Positions 33,601 to 40,846 of a DNA stretch of 64,000 nucleotides are shown here, one piece after another. Under the pieces are notes generated by a model that was not told the origin of the DNA, made no database searches, and saw nothing but the letters and a program-made list of their open reading frames with translations. The DNA is taken from assembly GCF_014287635.1 (NCBI RefSeq), contig NZ_JACOPH010000015.1:1-64000 (forward strand), given 5' to 3'. Source of the DNA: Roseburia zhanii (GTDB taxonomy: Bacteria; Bacillota; Clostridia; Lachnospirales; Lachnospiraceae). Numbering within the stretch: the stretch's first letter is position 1; the number at the start of each line of letters is the position of its first letter. The position numbers and the translations under genes are program-made.

Positions 33601-36600
33601 TTACGGAAATCTCGCTTGCCGTCAAATCCTTTGGCTGCACCTTTTCAAGTGCCTGCACATTGACGGTGTAATCTTCGGGATACAGTGCCGCAGACCTTTT
33701 GGCTGTCGCCAGCTTCTCACGAACATTGCCCGACAGATATTCGTCTGCCATCAGATACTTCGGCTCATAGGAATTACCGTACTCATAAAGGGGATTTAAG
33801 AAGATTACACCCTTTAAGTCAGCGAATAATTCCTCCTCACTTTTGCCGGACAACTCCATCATATATTCCATATCAATGGCTGCTTTTTCGCCCATAGAGA
33901 CAGCGAGAGCCTCGTCTGCGGTGTCAACCTCCGTTACCGGCTTGTGCGGTTTAATCGTCCTTTTGAAGAACATATCCGCCTTGCGTTCCAGTTCGCCATC
34001 TTCATTGATAACCTCAAGAGCGGAGAGCAGAGCATAGGAGCTGTCGTCGGAAAAGGCAGAAGTATTGGCACGGCTGTTAATCAGTCCGTACTTCTTTGTA
34101 AAGCTGTCATACAGTGTGTTCAGCTTATCCTGTGCCTGTTTGATTTCGCTGTCCGGGTAATCCTCGGTTTGCAGTTCAATCAAGTTACGGACGCAATCTC
34201 TTATCCCAATCATACCCTTAATGCGGTTCTCAGCGGTTGCAGATACCTCCACCGGGGACATACGGGAGTTCTCACGGAAATAGATTTTATCGTCTAAAAC
34301 AGTGTAAGAGAAGTTCCTTACCATAGGGTCTGCCGGGATAGAATTATCTTCTTCCTCCAGTTCGTCGGCAACCTCGTATTCGGAGATTTCTCCGTGAATG
34401 TTTGAGACTGCTTCGTTCAAAAGCTCCGAAAGGTCGGCATTTTCAAACGGTTCACAGGTTGCTTCCGGTCCGAAGCGACCGCTTACCATTTTCATTTCGC
34501 CGAGTATCATTTCCGGGTGCTGAACAAAATATGAGTTCATCCTTATACCGTTTTCGTCGGTGTCAAGATGAACCCAATCCGGCTCAATATCTATGAGTCT
34601 GTCTCGCTTTTGCAGAAACAGAATATCGGATACGACCTCTGTCCCGGCATTACCTTTGAAGGTGTCGTTCGGAAGTCTGATTGCTCCGAGAAGCTCCGCC
34701 CTCTGTGCGATATATTTACGCACATTGGAGTTTTCCTTGTCCATAGTTCCTTTGCTTGTCACAAGAGCCATCACACCGCCGGGGCGTAACTTATCAAGCG
34801 ATTTTGCAAAGAAATAATCGTGGATTAAGAAATTGTACTTGTCGTATCGTTTATCGGAGACTTTGAAATCTCCGAAAGGCACATTGCCGATAATGCCGTC
34901 AAAGAAGCTGTCGGGGACATTTACTTCCTCAAAGCCCTGTGCCGCAATGGAAGATTTCTGATAAAGCTGCTGAGCGATACCGGCTGAAATGGTATCAAGC
35001 TCAACACCGTAAACCTTTGCGTTTTCCATTGACTTGGGCAGCATACCGATGAAATTACCGATACCGCAGGACGGCTCAAGCAGGTTGCCCTCCTGAAATC
35101 CCATCTGTTCCAACACCTTGTAAATGGCGGTAGATACTTCGGGCGGAGTGTAAAATGCAGTCAGTGTGCTTTCTCTTGCCGACGCATATTCCTCCGGCGT
35201 CAGGATGTTTTTCAGCATTGCATACTCTGTATGCCAAGCTCCTGCTCGTTCGTCGAAGGCTTCGGGAATACCGCCCCAACCGACATATCTCGACAAGATT
35301 TTCTGCTCGTCAGGTGTTGCAAAACGGTTTTCGTTTTGACAATCTCTCAGGACTTTTATTGCTGCATAGTTTCGGTGGAAGCGTTCTTTCTTGTTCACTT
35401 CTTCAACCTGATTATTGGCAAGGTCAAAGTTGTGTCGTTCGGACATAGGAATATCCGGGTGGAGGTCAAAGCTCTTTACTTTTGACTTTTTCTTTTGCTC
35501 CCAAGCGGGGACAATCGGTTCAGGCTCTTTGTCGTAACCGTTGCCGATACGAACACCCTCGTTATACATTTCCTCATCGCTGTCAAAACCGTTTTGAGTA
35601 GCAACGATTTCTCTGTAATCCTCAATCGGTACATTCCCGATATTTGTTGCCACCATATCAGCTCTTTCAGTGTTTTCAATAAGAGCTTCCATTGTGGCAG
35701 AGGTACAGTCGGTCAAATCCGGTGTCCTGTGAAATTCTCGGTCTGCGTCCACAAACCATTCCGTACCTACATCGGCAAGCTCCTGATTTGCAATGCTACC
35801 GAGATAATCAAAGAAATCCTCTGCCGAGTCATACTCCCGTGCGACTTGCTGTATCTCGTCAAAAGAAAGAGTATTTGTAACATACTGACCTCCGGCATTG
35901 CTGTCGGGGTTATAGTACATCCAAGTTACACTTTCATTGTCCCGGTCAATAAAGAAGGCGTCGTCATAACCGGTTTTCGGACTGAAATCCGGTACGGTTT
36001 CAGTATCGTTTTGAGCTTTATTTTCGCCTGTAACGGTTTTTTCTTCCGCCGGTAATACACTGACCTTCAAGTGGTCGTTCATCGGATTTTCACGCACTTT
36101 GCGGTCAAATTCTTCCCTTGAAAGTTCCTTGTTGAATAAGGGCATATCGAAGTCATAGAGCATTACACGGTTTTCATCAAAGGACAAAATCTCATACTGA
36201 GAAGCCCCAATATACACGCTGTCGCCGAGATGATATTCATACTGCGCTTCCGGCTCGTCCTCTTTGTTTTCAGGTTCAGGCGGTGCGGTAGAAAGTATCT
36301 CACGGTTTTTTCTCTGCTCTGCAAGCTCGGCTCGCCGTTCTTCCTGCTTTTCAAGCCATTCAGGGTACTTTTCTTTTTCCTTTGGGTTTAGGTATCTGTC
36401 CATACGGATAAGGTCTCCGATACGCTTTTCCACCTGAGACCAAGAAAGAGTAATGTGCGGCTTGTCGCTTCCGATACCTTTTGAAATTGTGATACCTTTT
36501 CCGTCGTGCTGTTCGTCAATGCCTGCACCGATGATGACCGGATAAGAGCCGCCCCAACCGTATTCGTTTTTCAAGAAGTCGGCGTTCTCTTTTGCGGAAA

Positions 36601-38314
36601 TGCTCTTTTCAAACTGCTCATAGATACGCATTTTACCCTCGGAAACTCCGCTTCCACGGGTCAATACAGCGTCTATGATTTCCTGAGAAAAAGTAAAGGC
36701 AGAGGTTTTTTGTTCCTCTGCCTGATTTCCCATAATGAGAGTCAACTGACCGTCCATAGACGGAATCGGTTTCATTGTATCGGTCAATTCTCCCAAAAGT
36801 CTCATTGCTTCAAAATGCTGTGCGATAACGCCCCAGTCGTAGAAACTCTGAGCGGTTCTGTTTTCGTATTCACCCTCCCACAAGTGGAGGACATTCTGAA
36901 ATGTTTTGTATCCCACAAGCCTGCCGTCGTTTAAGGTAAGCCGGGTGTAGTCGTTATTGAAGATACCCTTGATATATTCGGTACGGGTCGCATTGTCCGT
37001 ATTTCTCTCATAGAAGTCTTTGATTTCTTCCTTTGAAGCGGACAAATGCGGGGTAGTACCGAGTATCTCTCGGATAGTATCATCGCCACCGAAAAACGGC
37101 AGGCTCTTGTCCTCGTGGTTTCTGTCGTAATACTCTAAGCGAATATTACCTGATTCTTCACGATTTCCTGTGCCGAGTTCCTGATGTTGTTCATCAGGCG
37201 AACCCACTTCATCATATCTTCCGCTTTCATCTGCTCCGTCAGCCCGGCTTTCTGTGCCATCTGCTTCACGAGAGTTTCCTCCAGTTCGCTGGCTCTCTGC
37301 TGAACCTCCGCCAAGTGACTGTTCAGAATCCCTTTCGTCAGAAGATTGTAGTACAGGATTTTGTGATGTTCCTTCAGATAAGTTCTCCTCATCTGCGACC
37401 ATCTGCCGAGAGTCACTTCCGTCTGCTCCGGCAGTTTCAGGTTCGGAAGATTGTAATCTCCCACCATCGTGTATGTGATTTCGCTCATCGCTTTGACTCC
37501 TTTCGTCTTTGATGTCTTTATTGTATTCGGATTGCTCCTGTTCATCAATTATGCGATTTTCCTTGCTGAGCGTGCTGATTGTTCTGCTGACAGGGAGCAA
37601 CGCCATTTCTGCAATGTCGCTTGTAGCAATACCCACCGCATTGAGAACTTCCTGTGAATTAAAACTTGAAATACCGGCAAAGTCATCGGGAGAATAGACC
37701 TTGTCTGCGTTCAGTCCCAATCGTGCCATAACCATATATGATACGCTGTTTCTGACAAGCTCCAAATACAAGGCATTTGCTTCGTCGGCAGACAAATACT
37801 CAATATCGCTTCCTGCACCCAAACTCATAAAGTCGGAGATATAGTCTGCGATGTTATCCTCAACGGCATTGGCAATGCTCTCTTTGACGACATTTTCAAT
37901 ACTCGTTGTATCGTTTACCGCACCGAAAGTATTTTCAAGTGTTTCAATAACTTCTGCTTCATATTCGGGTCTCATCTCCCAAATCGGAACAGGGCGGGAA
38001 TGTCGACTTTCGTGGGTGTCCGATATATCAAAGTAATGAATCAGCCTTTGACGGCTTCTGTCTGTGTCCTCAAATACGGCAATACCCTTTGCTCCTCGGT
38101 TTACCCAGCGACCGAAAGTACCGTTCCATCGTTCGATTTCAAGCACGGCTGTTGCGTCGGGTCTTTGGGCATAAATGAGAAGCTGTTCATCAAATCGGAG
38201 CCTGAAATTTCTGCCTGCTGTTTTCAGAAACGATTGCCAGTTTACCGGATTGTCTGTAACTGCAAAACAGGTTCTTTCATACAGCTCTGAAATCAGGTCA
38301 AATTTTCTTGCCAC
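30650..38314 (-). CDS. Giant DNA methylase-SNF2 helicase (DarB-like anti-restriction candidate)
   Basis: 2554 aa from GTG 38314 behind AAGGAGGTG. Residues 1-125 resemble an ArdC-like N-terminus; about 276-393 are acidic low-complexity linker that also encodes tnpV in another frame; 400-970 are poorly characterised; about 1040-1300 form an N6-adenine methylase with motif I LLEPSCGIGNF (about 1081) and GNVPFGDF (about 1143) in place of NPPF; about 1730-2300 form an SNF2-type helicase with HAVGAGKT (about 1755), DESH (about 1915) and QRSGRIIRQG (about 2248); the tail is coiled-coil. Phage P1 DarB has the same methylase-helicase plan, so defence of the entering DNA is a fair guess. Confidence 0.85.
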   Translation of the reverse strand: MARKFDLISELYERTCFAVTDNPVNWQSFLKTAGRNFRLRFDEQLLIYAQRPDATAVLEIERWNGTFGRWVNRGAKGIAVFEDTDRSRQRLIHYFDISDTHESRHSRPVPIWEMRPEYEAEVIETLENTFGAVNDTTSIENVVKESIANAVEDNIADYISDFMSLGAGSDIEYLSADEANALYLELVRNSVSYMVMARLGLNADKVYSPDDFAGISSFNSQEVLNAVGIATSDIAEMALLPVSRTISTLSKENRIIDEQEQSEYNKDIKDERSQSDERNHIHDGGRLQSSEPETAGADGSDSRQMVADEENLSEGTSQNPVLQSSDERDSEQSLGGGSAESQRTGGNSREADGTESRADGADESGRYDEVGSPDEQHQELGTGNREESGNIRLEYYDRNHEDKSLPFFGGDDTIREILGTTPHLSASKEEIKDFYERNTDNATRTEYIKGIFNNDYTRLTLNDGRLVGYKTFQNVLHLWEGEYENRTAQSFYDWGVIAQHFEAMRLLGELTDTMKPIPSMDGQLTLIMGNQAEEQKTSAFTFSQEIIDAVLTRGSGVSEGKMRIYEQFEKSISAKENADFLKNEYGWGGSYPVIIGAGIDEQHDGKGITISKGIGSDKPHITLSWSQVEKRIGDLIRMDRYLNPKEKEKYPEWLEKQEERRAELAEQRKNREILSTAPPEPENKEDEPEAQYEYHLGDSVYIGASQYEILSFDENRVMLYDFDMPLFNKELSREEFDRKVRENPMNDHLKVSVLPAEEKTVTGENKAQNDTETVPDFSPKTGYDDAFFIDRDNESVTWMYYNPDSNAGGQYVTNTLSFDEIQQVAREYDSAEDFFDYLGSIANQELADVGTEWFVDADREFHRTPDLTDCTSATMEALIENTERADMVATNIGNVPIEDYREIVATQNGFDSDEEMYNEGVRIGNGYDKEPEPIVPAWEQKKKSKVKSFDLHPDIPMSERHNFDLANNQVEEVNKKERFHRNYAAIKVLRDCQNENRFATPDEQKILSRYVGWGGIPEAFDERAGAWHTEYAMLKNILTPEEYASARESTLTAFYTPPEVSTAIYKVLEQMGFQEGNLLEPSCGIGNFIGMLPKSMENAKVYGVELDTISAGIAQQLYQKSSIAAQGFEEVNVPDSFFDGIIGNVPFGDFKVSDKRYDKYNFLIHDYFFAKSLDKLRPGGVMALVTSKGTMDKENSNVRKYIAQRAELLGAIRLPNDTFKGNAGTEVVSDILFLQKRDRLIDIEPDWVHLDTDENGIRMNSYFVQHPEMILGEMKMVSGRFGPEATCEPFENADLSELLNEAVSNIHGEISEYEVADELEEEDNSIPADPMVRNFSYTVLDDKIYFRENSRMSPVEVSATAENRIKGMIGIRDCVRNLIELQTEDYPDSEIKQAQDKLNTLYDSFTKKYGLINSRANTSAFSDDSSYALLSALEVINEDGELERKADMFFKRTIKPHKPVTEVDTADEALAVSMGEKAAIDMEYMMELSGKSEEELFADLKGVIFLNPLYEYGNSYEPKYLMADEYLSGNVREKLATAKRSAALYPEDYTVNVQALEKVQPKDLTASEISVRLGATWIPPEIFQQFMFEFLDTPRYAQWNIKVHYSQFTGEWNIEGKSYDRSNVKAYSTYGTSRINAYKIIEETLNLKDVRIFDYIEDEEGRKKAVLNKKETAIAQAKQELIKQGFQDWIWADPARREKLTKMYNEKFNSIRPREYDGSHIVFNGMNPEIELREHQKNAVAHILYGGNTLLAHAVGAGKTFEMVAAAMESKRLGLCNKSLFVVPNHLTEQWAAEFLQLYPAANILVATKRDFETKNRKKFCGRIATGDYDAVIIGHSQFEKIPMSIERQRAILEQQLEELTDGIMDLKRNRGENFSIKQLEKSKKSVKQKLEKLNDQSRKDDVVTFEELGVDRLFIDESHYYKNLYLYTKMRNVGGIAQTEAQKSSDLFMKCRYLDELTGGRGTVFATGTPISNSMVELYTIQRYLQYNTLVKNNLQHFDSWASTFGETVTAVELTPEGTGYRAKTRFAKFYNLPELMAMFKEVADIKTADMLELPVPEAHFHNVAVKPSEMQKEMVASLAERAEKVRGGGVDSSVDNMLKITNDGRKLALDQRMLNDMLPDFEGSKINACVDNIYRIWEETADKKSAQLVFCDLSTPKNDGTFSVYNDIRKKLIERGVPESEVRFIHEADTDVKKKELFQKTRKGEVRVLLGSTQKMGAGTNVQDRLIALHDVDCPWRPSDLEQRSGRIIRQGNSNPDVDIYRYVTEQTFDAYLYQLVEGKQKFASQIMTSKSPVRSAEDIDETALSYAEIKMLATGNPYIKEKMDLDIQVQKLKLLKSNFLSEKYALEDKIIKYYPQRITALENRIEGLKQDVETAKQHPKPTDDRFVGMEVKGVFYSEKADAGKAIIEACKQMNSPDPIPLGKYRGFETELLFNTAERNYEVRLKGATSRNVPLGDDAHGNIIRLDNGIERFAESLSLAENDLENTTNQLETAKKEVQKPFIQEEELKTKLARLDELNILLNMDKRENEIVGGEPDEGEVPNTRKEKTYER
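37135..37488 (-). CDS. tnpV: TnpV-family protein encoded inside the methylase-helicase gene
   Basis: 117 aa in a different frame of the same strand, within codons 276-393 of the giant gene. It begins at MSEITYTMVGDYNLPNLKLP with AAAGGAG eight nt upstream. Its content (LGRWSQMRRTYLKEHHKILY, NLLTKGILNSHLAEVQQRAS, then a helical C-terminus) agrees with TnpV of Tn4451-type transposons as I recall it. The overlapped part of the giant protein is disordered, consistent with the TnpV frame being the constrained one. It is thus an overprinted gene, not a shadow. Function in excision or regulation is not established. Confidence 0.7.
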   Translation of the reverse strand: MSEITYTMVGDYNLPNLKLPEQTEVTLGRWSQMRRTYLKEHHKILYYNLLTKGILNSHLAEVQQRASELEETLVKQMAQKAGLTEQMKAEDMMKWVRLMNNIRNSAQEIVKNQVIFA

Positions 38315-38329
38315 CTCGTCTGCACCTCC

Positions 38330-39013
38330 TTATCGTGTTTTTTCTTTGTCCTTTGCGGATTTCGTGTTTTCTTTTGCGGCTGGTTCTACGGTATGACCGT
38401 TTCTCTCGCAAAGCTCGGCAAATTCGCAGATATGGTAGAGATTTGTGCCGACCTCCAAATGGTAGTCGTCGATATATCTGCAAGTTCTCTCCATTGTTTT
38501 GCCGTCGCCGAGCTTGATTGAGATTTTTTCTCCGTCCGCAATGCGAAACTGCTCCTGATAGTGCGGGTTGATAAATCGGATACCTCGCTCAGCGTTTTTC
38601 AAGTGGGCATTTAGCCACTCTTTCTGATAGCAATAGCAGTACAGATTGTACTCGCCCCTGTTGGGGTTAAATCTCATAAGATAGCTGTACTTTCCCGTAT
38701 CAAGACGGATGCCGTAGTGGTTGCAGTCATCATTAAAGGAGCTGTCGGGAGTGGAATAACAGTAAGAGGACATAGCCTTTCTGCCGGACAAAACATCGCC
38801 GTCACGCAATCCGTTTATGACTTCATCAAATTCAGCCTTAAATTCATCGGTTTTCAAGTCTTTTCTGAAATCGTTCCAAGTCGTCCAAAACTCGTTCCCG
38901 TTAGAACCGAAGTCGGCTCTCAAATATCCGATAAGACCGGTCTGCATAGAGAGCTGCTGACTTTGGCTGAAGGTGTATTTACGCTCTGCTTCGGTCAATA
39001 CTCTGTAATCCAT
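38330..39013 (-). CDS. Conserved ICE protein (LPD28-like)
   Basis: 227 aa starting at MDYRVLTEAERKYTFS, eight nt after GAGG. The end, MERTCRYIDDYHLEVGTNLY and HICEFAELCERNGHTVEP, fits the LPD28 domain of large polyvalent mobile-element proteins; the start is helical and the middle (YCYCYQKEWLNAHLKNAERG) has no domain I know. It precedes the giant gene by 15 bp and overlaps nothing at its own 3' end. Confidence 0.6.
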   Translation of the reverse strand: MDYRVLTEAERKYTFSQSQQLSMQTGLIGYLRADFGSNGNEFWTTWNDFRKDLKTDEFKAEFDEVINGLRDGDVLSGRKAMSSYCYSTPDSSFNDDCNHYGIRLDTGKYSYLMRFNPNRGEYNLYCYCYQKEWLNAHLKNAERGIRFINPHYQEQFRIADGEKISIKLGDGKTMERTCRYIDDYHLEVGTNLYHICEFAELCERNGHTVEPAAKENTKSAKDKEKTR

Positions 39014-39018
39014 TTTCA

Positions 39019-39576
39019 TCACCTCGCTTGTTCGTTTGTTTGTCTTTGCTTTGGAATAGGAAAACCATAAACTCCGGCAATGTCATCGCCGAGCCTTTTG
39101 GTAACTCGTGTGATGTCGGCTCTTGTGGCTTTTCCGTTATAGATTTTATCTTGCAGATTTTCAATCTGCGTATCGGTAACACCGTCTTTGAATACACGGT
39201 AAAGATAATGGTTTGTACCGTCGTGATGAACGGCGTCGGCACGAAGGTCGCCGTACTTATCCACATACCATTCGTTGTAATCGGTATCGGAATAAAGGCA
39301 GTCCTTAATGTTGCCGGAATCAATCATCTTGTAGCCCGACACTCTGCCGTTCCATCTGCCGAGGTCGCCGATAACAATAATCGGCTGTGAAAGCTGAATA
39401 TTGAGATTTACTCGTTCATCATAAAGATTTTCGGCATTGGATTTTACCATAATGTCGTAAAGCTCATCATCGGAATATCCGGGATACAGTTCCTCCAAAG
39501 ACTCTCGCCAATCATCAAGGTCAAGGCTAATGTCGCTCCAAATGATATGGCGGTCATTCTGTTCCTGCCTGCTCAT
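39019..39576 (-). CDS. Conserved hypothetical ICE protein
   Basis: 185 aa starting at MSRQEQNDRHIIWSDI, behind GGGAGGTGG. Acidic, with SLEELYPGYSDDELYDIMVK and QPIIVIGDLGRWNGRVSGYK, then HHDGTNHYLYRVFKDG. No known enzyme motif. The same gene order (this, the helix-hairpin-like 77-aa gene, the giant gene) is typical of related ICEs. Confidence 0.6.
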   Translation of the reverse strand: MSRQEQNDRHIIWSDISLDLDDWRESLEELYPGYSDDELYDIMVKSNAENLYDERVNLNIQLSQPIIVIGDLGRWNGRVSGYKMIDSGNIKDCLYSDTDYNEWYVDKYGDLRADAVHHDGTNHYLYRVFKDGVTDTQIENLQDKIYNGKATRADITRVTKRLGDDIAGVYGFPIPKQRQTNEQAR

Positions 39577-39787
39577 CAGTGCCACCTCCCAAATAAGAGA
39601 ACAGCTTATTGGCTTTGGTCTGCTTCTGAAACTCGATAATCAGACTCATATCCGGAATAGTGATACCCGGAATTTTCAAAATGCTCTCCATGTCGAGCTG
39701 CTGCAATTTCTTTTCGGTATTGCAGCCTGCGTCAAACAGTTTCGTCAGAAGCTTTGTCTTTTGCTGAAAAGTGAAATTTTCCTTCAT
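39554..39787 (-). CDS. Small helical conserved ICE protein
   Basis: 77 aa. ESILKIPGITIPDMSLIIEF may form a helix-hairpin-helix; the start is basic and the end LGGGTDEQAGTE is acidic. Overlaps the next gene by 23 nt. Function unknown. Confidence 0.5.
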   Translation of the reverse strand: MKENFTFQQKTKLLTKLFDAGCNTEKKLQQLDMESILKIPGITIPDMSLIIEFQKQTKANKLFSYLGGGTDEQAGTE

Positions 39788-39800
39788 TGCTTTGTCCTCC

Positions 39801-40400
39801 TTATCGTTCTTTGTCTTTATTTCGCTTCTTGTTTGAAAGCTCTTGTGCCTTTTCCTTTGCCCATTCAGGCAGACGCTCAGGCTTTATTTCGCCCATAACA
39901 TCCATTCTTTCATATCGGGTTGATTTGCCGGTGTGAAGATTGGTACAAAACACGGCACTTCCACGGCTGTTTGCCGACGCACCGAAACCACCTGTAACAT
40001 AGTAGAGCTGTCTGTCGGCTCTCTGAAATTCAGGCTTTAATACCTTGGGGTCAATGGCTATGATTTTGCCGTTGATGTCTTTGGAATAGTGGTCGGGGAT
40101 ACAGTCGGCTTCTGTTATGAGTGTGATTGGAATATCCAGTTTTTCGACCTGTTCCTTGAAAAGCTCCGCTTCATTTGCCACACGGCTTCCGAAAAGGTGT
40201 ACGATTTCGATATAGTCATCGCTTACCATACATTCCGAACACAGTTCAAACAGGTCGTTTCGCTCTGCAAAGCCGCACATAAATTTATCGCCGTTTGTAC
40301 TTTGCTCATTGGAAGCCAAGATAACTTCCTTTTCGCCCACATTGACCGAGCAAAGAACAGTGTATTCACCGATTTTTCTTTTTCCCTCGTTCATATCCAC
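39801..40400 (-). CDS. Conserved hypothetical ICE protein
   Basis: 199 aa. EYTVLCSVNVGEKEVILASN, CMVSDDYIEIVHLFGSRVAN and ADRQLYYVTGGFGASANSRG appear, the last a conserved Gly-rich stretch, and the end is a basic tail (SNKKRNKDKER). I recognise the protein as one commonly found in Tn1549-like ICEs but know no function. It is 3 bp from the stop of the next upstream gene, in the same operon. Confidence 0.55.
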   Translation of the reverse strand: MDMNEGKRKIGEYTVLCSVNVGEKEVILASNEQSTNGDKFMCGFAERNDLFELCSECMVSDDYIEIVHLFGSRVANEAELFKEQVEKLDIPITLITEADCIPDHYSKDINGKIIAIDPKVLKPEFQRADRQLYYVTGGFGASANSRGSAVFCTNLHTGKSTRYERMDVMGEIKPERLPEWAKEKAQELSNKKRNKDKER

Positions 40401-40403
40401 ACC

Positions 40404-40697
40404 TCAGCTTACTTCAATCACAATTCTGATGTTTCCGCAGTCGCAGCCACTGCACTGCCTTGACAGTTCGGGAAATAGGGATTGCACTCTCTGTCTTGCT
40501 CTGCGGATAGTCTCAAAGCACGGCAAGCCGTAGCCTTTATAGTTGTTGACTATATCCTCAAGCGGTAAATCTCCGACTCTCATATAGCTGTATCGGTTGT
40601 AATAGCAAAGGATAAGCTGCATATCGTCATACCTCGTTTCGGGGCATTCTCTGAGTATTGCAAGCACCTTGCTGTCAACCGTCTTTTGCTTATTCAT
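40404..40697 (-). CDS. Conserved small ICE protein
   Basis: 97 aa starting at MNKQKTVDSKVLAILREC, behind GGAGG. CPETRYDDMQLILCYYNRYS then GLPCFETIRRARQRVQSLFP suggests a HTH-like helical protein, with a Cys pair (CSGCDCG) near the end. A longer frame begins at 40745 without a good ribosome site. Function unknown. Confidence 0.55.
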   Translation of the reverse strand: MNKQKTVDSKVLAILRECPETRYDDMQLILCYYNRYSYMRVGDLPLEDIVNNYKGYGLPCFETIRRARQRVQSLFPELSRQCSGCDCGNIRIVIEVS

Positions 40698-40719
40698 AAT
40701 GCACCTCCGTAAAAGAACG

Positions 40720-40745
40720 GTGGGCGAAGTTTTCACTCCGCCCAC
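40720..40745 (-). terminator. Hairpin between small ORF and the 97-aa gene
   Basis: GTGGGCGGAGT and ACTTCGCCCAC form an 11-bp stem (one mismatch) followed on the minus strand by CGTTCTTTT. It may reduce read-through from the adhesin gene into the long downstream operon. Confidence 0.5.
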
Positions 40746-40756
40746 ACAAGCGTTCC

Positions 40757-40846
40757 TTATTTCTTTCTGTTCTTAATCTGCAAGAAGATAAAGCCGCCGA
40801 TAATAAAGGCGACTAATACAACTGCTACGATTGTTTTAGCGTCCAT
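40757..40846 (-). CDS. 29-aa single-span membrane peptide
   Basis: ATG at 40846 overlaps the adhesin stop (TAATG), with GGAGG upstream. The product is MDAKTIVAVV followed by LVAFIIGGFIFLQIKNRKK: one hydrophobic span and a basic tail. It resembles small membrane peptides seen downstream of sortase substrates but I do not know the family. Too short for usual gene callers. Confidence 0.5.
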   Translation of the reverse strand: MDAKTIVAVVLVAFIIGGFIFLQIKNRKK

